From Bordetella hinzii LMG 13501 (GTDB lineage Bacteria > Pseudomonadota > Gammaproteobacteria > Burkholderiales > Burkholderiaceae_B): a stretch of 64,000 nucleotides of DNA. The translations under genes and the position numbers were made by a program. The DNA lies in the NCBI RefSeq assembly GCF_001548475.1, contig NZ_LRUJ01000023.1:1-64000 (forward strand). Reading direction: 5' to 3'. How positions within the stretch are numbered: position 1 is the stretch's first letter; each line of letters begins with the position of its first letter. Shown one piece after another: positions 60,379-64,000 of this stretch. The notes under the pieces are model-generated. The model ran no database searches and had not been told where the DNA came from. It saw only the letters and a list, made by a program, of their open reading frames with translations.

Positions 60379-62946
60379 ATGGCAGTTACGGGCACCGCCC
60401 CCCAGTCCCATTCCCCCGGCACCCCCGCAAGCGGACAGGACAACCCCTATACGGCACTATTTTCTTCCTGGCCCAGCATACCCGGCCTGCCGGCCGACAC
60501 GCTCCGGGCCCTACCGGGCCCCGCCCTCCTGCATGCCGCCTACGCCTATGGCGTGGACGCCTGGCAGCGCGGCGTGCTCTATGCCGATGTCATGCGCCAG
60601 CGCGGCAACCAATACCTGGTCCATATGGCCAAGCGCGAACCCAACGTGCTGGTCATGGCCTCCGAAGTGCTGCTCGATGGCCGGGAGTTCGAGCGCCCGG
60701 TCAACTACATGCTGCTGCGCATCGTGCCGCCGGCCGATACGCCGGCCGACCCCGAAAAACGCCCCTTCCTGGTCGTGGACCCGCGCGCCGGCCACGGCCC
60801 CGGCATCGGCGGCTTCAAGCCGGAAAGCGAGATCGGCGTGGCCGTGCGCGCCGGCCACCCTTGCTATTTCGCCTCCTTCCTGCCGCAACCGACCCCCACC
60901 CAGACGGTCGAGGACGTCATGCGGGCCGAGGCGCGCTTCCTGGAGGAAATCATTGCCCGCCATCCGGATGCCGAAGGCAAGCCGGTGGTGGTGGGCAATT
61001 GCCAGGCGGGCTGGCAGATCATGATGACCGCGGCCATGCGTCCGGAACTCTTCGGCCCCATCATCGTGGCCGGCGCCCCGCTGTCCTATTGGGCCGGCTG
61101 GCGCGGCAAGAATCCCATGCGCTACTCAGGCGGCCTGCTGGGCGGCTCCTGGCTCACCGAACTGACCAGCGACGTGGGCAACGGCAAGTTCGACGGCGCC
61201 TGGCTGGTGCAGAACTTCGAGAACCTCAATCCGGCCAATACGCTCTGGAGCAAGCAGTACAACCTCTATGCCAAGGTCGACACCGAGGCCCCGCGCTACC
61301 TCGAGTTCGAAAAATGGTGGGGCGGCCACGTCTTCCTGAACGCCCCGGAAATCCAATACATCGTCGACAATCTTTTCGTCGGCAACCGGCTGGCGACCGC
61401 CGGCCTGGTGACCTCCGACGGCATCCGCATCGACCTGCGCAACATCCGCTCGCCCATCATCGTCTTCTGCTCCAAGGGCGATAACATCACGCCGCCGCCC
61501 CAGGCGCTGGGCTGGATCACCGACCTCTATCAAGACGACAAGGAAGTCATCGCCCACGGCCAGACCATCGTCTACGCGGTGCACGAAAGCATCGGCCACC
61601 TCGGCATCTTCGTGTCGGGCAGCGTGGCCCGCAAGGAGCACCAGGAGTTCACCAGCAACATCGACATGATCGATATCCTGCCGCCCGGCATCTACCAGAC
61701 GGAGATCGCGGACAAGACGCCGCAGACCGCCAATGCCGAGCTGGCCCAGGGCAACTATGTGCTCTCCTTTGCCCGCCGCAACCTGGACGACGTGCGCGAG
61801 ATCGTGCAGCGCATCGAGGAGGACGACCGGCGCTTCGCCGCCGTGGCGCGCATCTCCGACATCAACCTCGGGATGTACCGCAGCTTCCTGCGCCCCTGGA
61901 TACAGGCCGGGGTGACGCCGCAATCGGCCGAGTGGGCGCAGCGCCTGCATCCCTTGCGCCTGCCCTATGAACTGATCTCCGACCGCAATCCGGCGATCGC
62001 CCCCATTGCCAAGGTGGCCGACCAGGTGCGCGAGCACCGCGAACCGGTGGCCTCCGACAATCCTTTCCTGGTGGCCCAGCAGATGATGTCGCAGGCCATC
62101 GTCGCGGGCCTGGAGATCTTCACCGAATTGCGCGACGCCGCCGTCGAGCGCAGCTTCATGAACATCTACGGCTCACCGCTGGTGCAGGACTGGGCCGGCC
62201 TGGGCGCGCGGCCCGGCGCGCCGCGCAAGCACCCCGGCGTCTCGCCCGAGCACCTGGACTTCATGCGCGCGCGCCACGCCGAACTGCGCGCCCGCATCAA
62301 CCAGGGCGGTGCCCGCGAAGCGGCCATCCGCATGCTGCTGGCCGTCTCCGGCGCCGGCGGCGGCCTGGATGAGCGCAGCTACGCCATGATCCGCCAGCTG
62401 CGCGCCGACTCCGAGACCAGCATCGCCCTGCAAGACTTCAAGGACGCGGTGCGCGACCAGGCCCTGCTCATGCTGATGGACGGCCCGGCCGCCGTGCGCG
62501 CCATCCCCAAACTGCTGGAAAACGTGCCCGCCGACGGTATCCGCCTGACGCTGGCCACGATGCGCCATATCGTCGAGGCTACGCAGCCGCTGTCGCCGGG
62601 CGCCCAGGAGGCGCTCCAGGAAATGGAGCGCCTGTTCGAGACGGCCGAGCGCCGCGCGCGGCGGCGCGAGGGCGATCATCCTCAGGACATCGCCCAGTTG
62701 CCGCTGATCGACGCCTTCAGCGCCACCGAGGTCGGCCGCGCCGCCCTGCAGGCCTCCGGCCTCGAATTGCCGGCCAAGCGCCGCCTCAGCCGCCTGGCCG
62801 ACAAGCCGGCGGCCAAGAAGACCGCCAGACCGGCGGCCGCCGCCAAGAAAGCCGCGCCGGCGGCCGCCCGCAAGACGGCGCGCAAACCGGCGCCGGCCAA
62901 AGCCGCCACGCCCAAACCAGGCGCCCGCGCCCGCAAGCGCGGCTGA
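60379..62946 (+). CDS. DUF3141 alpha/beta hydrolase with a Lys/Ala-rich C-terminal tail
   Basis: 855 residues. An N-terminal PHA-synthase-like segment (about 20-110), an alpha/beta-hydrolase domain with the nucleophile elbow GNCQAGW (Cys208, as in PHA synthases, rather than Ser), a helical C-terminal domain of about 300 residues, and a final tail of about 45 residues rich in AAKK-like repeats (from about residue 810) resembling PhaF/histone-H1-like tails. It heads an operon with phosphate acetyltransferase and acetate kinase. DUF3141 proteins are not well characterised; a role in polyhydroxyalkanoate or acyl-CoA overflow metabolism is inference. Confidence 0.83.
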   Translation: MAVTGTAPQSHSPGTPASGQDNPYTALFSSWPSIPGLPADTLRALPGPALLHAAYAYGVDAWQRGVLYADVMRQRGNQYLVHMAKREPNVLVMASEVLLDGREFERPVNYMLLRIVPPADTPADPEKRPFLVVDPRAGHGPGIGGFKPESEIGVAVRAGHPCYFASFLPQPTPTQTVEDVMRAEARFLEEIIARHPDAEGKPVVVGNCQAGWQIMMTAAMRPELFGPIIVAGAPLSYWAGWRGKNPMRYSGGLLGGSWLTELTSDVGNGKFDGAWLVQNFENLNPANTLWSKQYNLYAKVDTEAPRYLEFEKWWGGHVFLNAPEIQYIVDNLFVGNRLATAGLVTSDGIRIDLRNIRSPIIVFCSKGDNITPPPQALGWITDLYQDDKEVIAHGQTIVYAVHESIGHLGIFVSGSVARKEHQEFTSNIDMIDILPPGIYQTEIADKTPQTANAELAQGNYVLSFARRNLDDVREIVQRIEEDDRRFAAVARISDINLGMYRSFLRPWIQAGVTPQSAEWAQRLHPLRLPYELISDRNPAIAPIAKVADQVREHREPVASDNPFLVAQQMMSQAIVAGLEIFTELRDAAVERSFMNIYGSPLVQDWAGLGARPGAPRKHPGVSPEHLDFMRARHAELRARINQGGAREAAIRMLLAVSGAGGGLDERSYAMIRQLRADSETSIALQDFKDAVRDQALLMLMDGPAAVRAIPKLLENVPADGIRLTLATMRHIVEATQPLSPGAQEALQEMERLFETAERRARRREGDHPQDIAQLPLIDAFSATEVGRAALQASGLELPAKRRLSRLADKPAAKKTARPAAAAKKAAPAAARKTARKPAPAKAATPKPGARARKRG

Positions 62947-62962
62947 GCACCGGAGACCGATC

Positions 62963-63901
62963 ATGACCGATACCCATGCCCCGCACTACGAACGCCTGAT
63001 CGAACGCGCGCGGCAACTGCCCGCGGCCACCTGCGCCATCGCCCATCCCTGCGACGAAGCCTCGCTGGGGTCGGCGCTGGAGGCCGCGCGCCTGGGCCTG
63101 TTGGTGCCCACCCTGGTCGGCCCCCAGCGCAAGATCCGGGAAGTGGCCGAACACTGCGGGCTGGATCTCACCTCGATCGAAATCGTCGACACGCCGCACA
63201 GCCACGCTTCGGCCGCCGCGGCCGTCGAGCGCGTGCGCGGCGGCCAAGCCTCGCTGCTCATGAAGGGCAGCCTGCACACCGACGAACTCATGCACGAAGT
63301 CGTGGCGCGCGACACCGGGCTGCGCACCGGCCGGCGCATCAGCCACGTCTTCATCATGGACGTCCCCAGCTATGCCGAGCCGCTGTTCATCACCGACGCG
63401 GCCATCAATATCTTCCCCGACCTGGAAACCAAGGCCGACATCATCCGCAACGTGATCGAGCTGCACCTGGGCCTGGGCCTGGGCACGCCGCGCGTGGCCA
63501 TCCTGTCGGCCGTCGAACAGGTCATGCCGGCCATCCCCGGCACCATCGAGGCTGCCGCCCTGTGCAAGATGGCCGACCGCGGCCAGATCGTGGGCGGGGT
63601 GCTGGACGGCCCGCTGGCGCTGGACAATGCCATCAGCCCCGAAGCAGCCAAGGTCAAGGGCATTGTCTCCCCGGTCGCCGGCCGCGCCCAGGTGCTGGTC
63701 GTGCCCGACCTGGAGGCGGGCAACATGCTGGCCAAGAACCTCACCTTCCTGGCCGGCGCCGACGCCGCCGGCATCGTGCTGGGCGCGCGCGTGCCCATCA
63801 TCCTGACCAGCCGAGCCGACAGCGCGCGCTCGCGCCTGGCCTCCTGCGCGGTGGCCATGATCTACGCCCACCACCTGGCCCGCACGGCCCCGCTGCTGTG
63901 A
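62963..63901 (+). CDS. Phosphate acetyltransferase / phosphate acyltransferase
   Basis: 312 residues, the PTA/PTB domain alone, without the MaoC-like domain found in the bifunctional relatives. Blocks: GLLVPTLVGPQRKIREVA, LLMKGSLHTDELMHEVV, ITDAAINIFPDLETKADII and GIVSPVAGRAQVLVVPDLEAGNM. Converts acyl-CoA and phosphate to acyl-phosphate. Between the DUF3141 gene and the kinase gene with short gaps, so one operon. Confidence 0.9.
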   Translation: MTDTHAPHYERLIERARQLPAATCAIAHPCDEASLGSALEAARLGLLVPTLVGPQRKIREVAEHCGLDLTSIEIVDTPHSHASAAAAVERVRGGQASLLMKGSLHTDELMHEVVARDTGLRTGRRISHVFIMDVPSYAEPLFITDAAINIFPDLETKADIIRNVIELHLGLGLGTPRVAILSAVEQVMPAIPGTIEAAALCKMADRGQIVGGVLDGPLALDNAISPEAAKVKGIVSPVAGRAQVLVVPDLEAGNMLAKNLTFLAGADAAGIVLGARVPIILTSRADSARSRLASCAVAMIYAHHLARTAPLL

Positions 63902-63909
63902 GTCCGCCC

Positions 63910-64000
63910 ATGAACCGCCACGACACCATTCTGGTCATCAACGCCGGCAGCTCCAGCATCAAGTTCTATCTCTATGGCCTGGGCGCCGACCGCGAGCTAA
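63910..64000 (+). CDS. ackA: Acetate/propionate kinase (5' end only)
   Basis: First 30 codons: MNRHDTILVINAGSSSIKFYL, the N-terminal phosphate-1 motif NAGSSSIK of acetate kinases. The gene runs past the window end. Partner of the phosphate acetyltransferase 8 bases upstream. Confidence 0.9.
   Translation, partial: MNRHDTILVINAGSSSIKFYLYGLGADREL

Overview
The window is a compact, roughly two-thirds G+C bacterial chromosome segment. Gene content and protein style (addAB-type recombination genes, purE-purK-sua5, a class II aldolase, the glutaryl-CoA dehydrogenase region, tripartite tricarboxylate transporter genes, a second 87-codon infA) point to a betaproteobacterium of the Alcaligenaceae, most like Bordetella or Achromobacter. 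That placement is by recognition of protein families, not by a database search. I see no insertion sequence, prophage, integrase-linked island or CRISPR array. The segment reads as ordinary core and accessory metabolism.

Layout. 1-1155: 5' part of dnaX (minus), with the 4.5S/SRP RNA gene ffs upstream of it, flanked by strong hairpins. 1656-7706: addB-addA (minus). 7757-9078: an MFS transporter with a coupled 44-codon membrane peptide. 9316-9390: tRNA-Arg(CCT). 9682-13451: a PBP7-type peptidase, then minus-strand genes for an RHH protein, a DJ-1/PfpI protein, ybaK and xerD. 13484-19813: a LysR regulator divergent from a ThDP enzyme plus glutaryl-CoA dehydrogenase, then a MaoC hydratase and a second ThDP enzyme. 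19981-25266: a polar amino-acid-type ABC importer encoded with an agmatinase-family ureohydrolase, an IclR regulator and an AapJ-like binding protein. 25390-28197: purE-purK-sua5. 28311-31257: a DsbB-like/DUF5993 membrane pair, purC and fba. 31529-36702: a dicarboxylate/amino-acid symporter, a GNAT enzyme, tctB-tctA and an EamA exporter. 36742-37781: two unknown membrane proteins.

37824-49724 is the most coherent block, a carbon-phosphorus lyase regulon in four transcription units: phnGHIJKLM (minus), phnF (plus), phnM2-DUF1045-phnN (plus) and phnCDE (minus). phnCDE would import phosphonates or phosphate esters. PhnG-L with PhnM would convert them to ribosyl-phosphonate and cleave the C-P bond, and PhnN would return the ribose bisphosphate product to PRPP. 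PhnF-type operator sequences (core CGTCTAGA) lie in front of both metabolic units, and Pho-box-like 7-4-7 repeats lie in front of phnC and, more weakly, phnG. No phnP or phnO is visible. A second PhnM paralogue and a 2H-phosphoesterase-like DUF1045 protein are present instead.

49725-64000: infA with a long leader, a coiled-coil small protein, M23 peptidase-lipoprotein-mog (minus), pit, a DsbA-like oxidoreductase, a glutathione transferase, azlC-azlD, cbpA-cbpM behind a candidate heat-shock promoter, a GNAT enzyme, a small cupin, yfcF, a VOC protein, and an operon of a DUF3141 hydrolase, phosphate acetyltransferase and acetate kinase cut by the window end.
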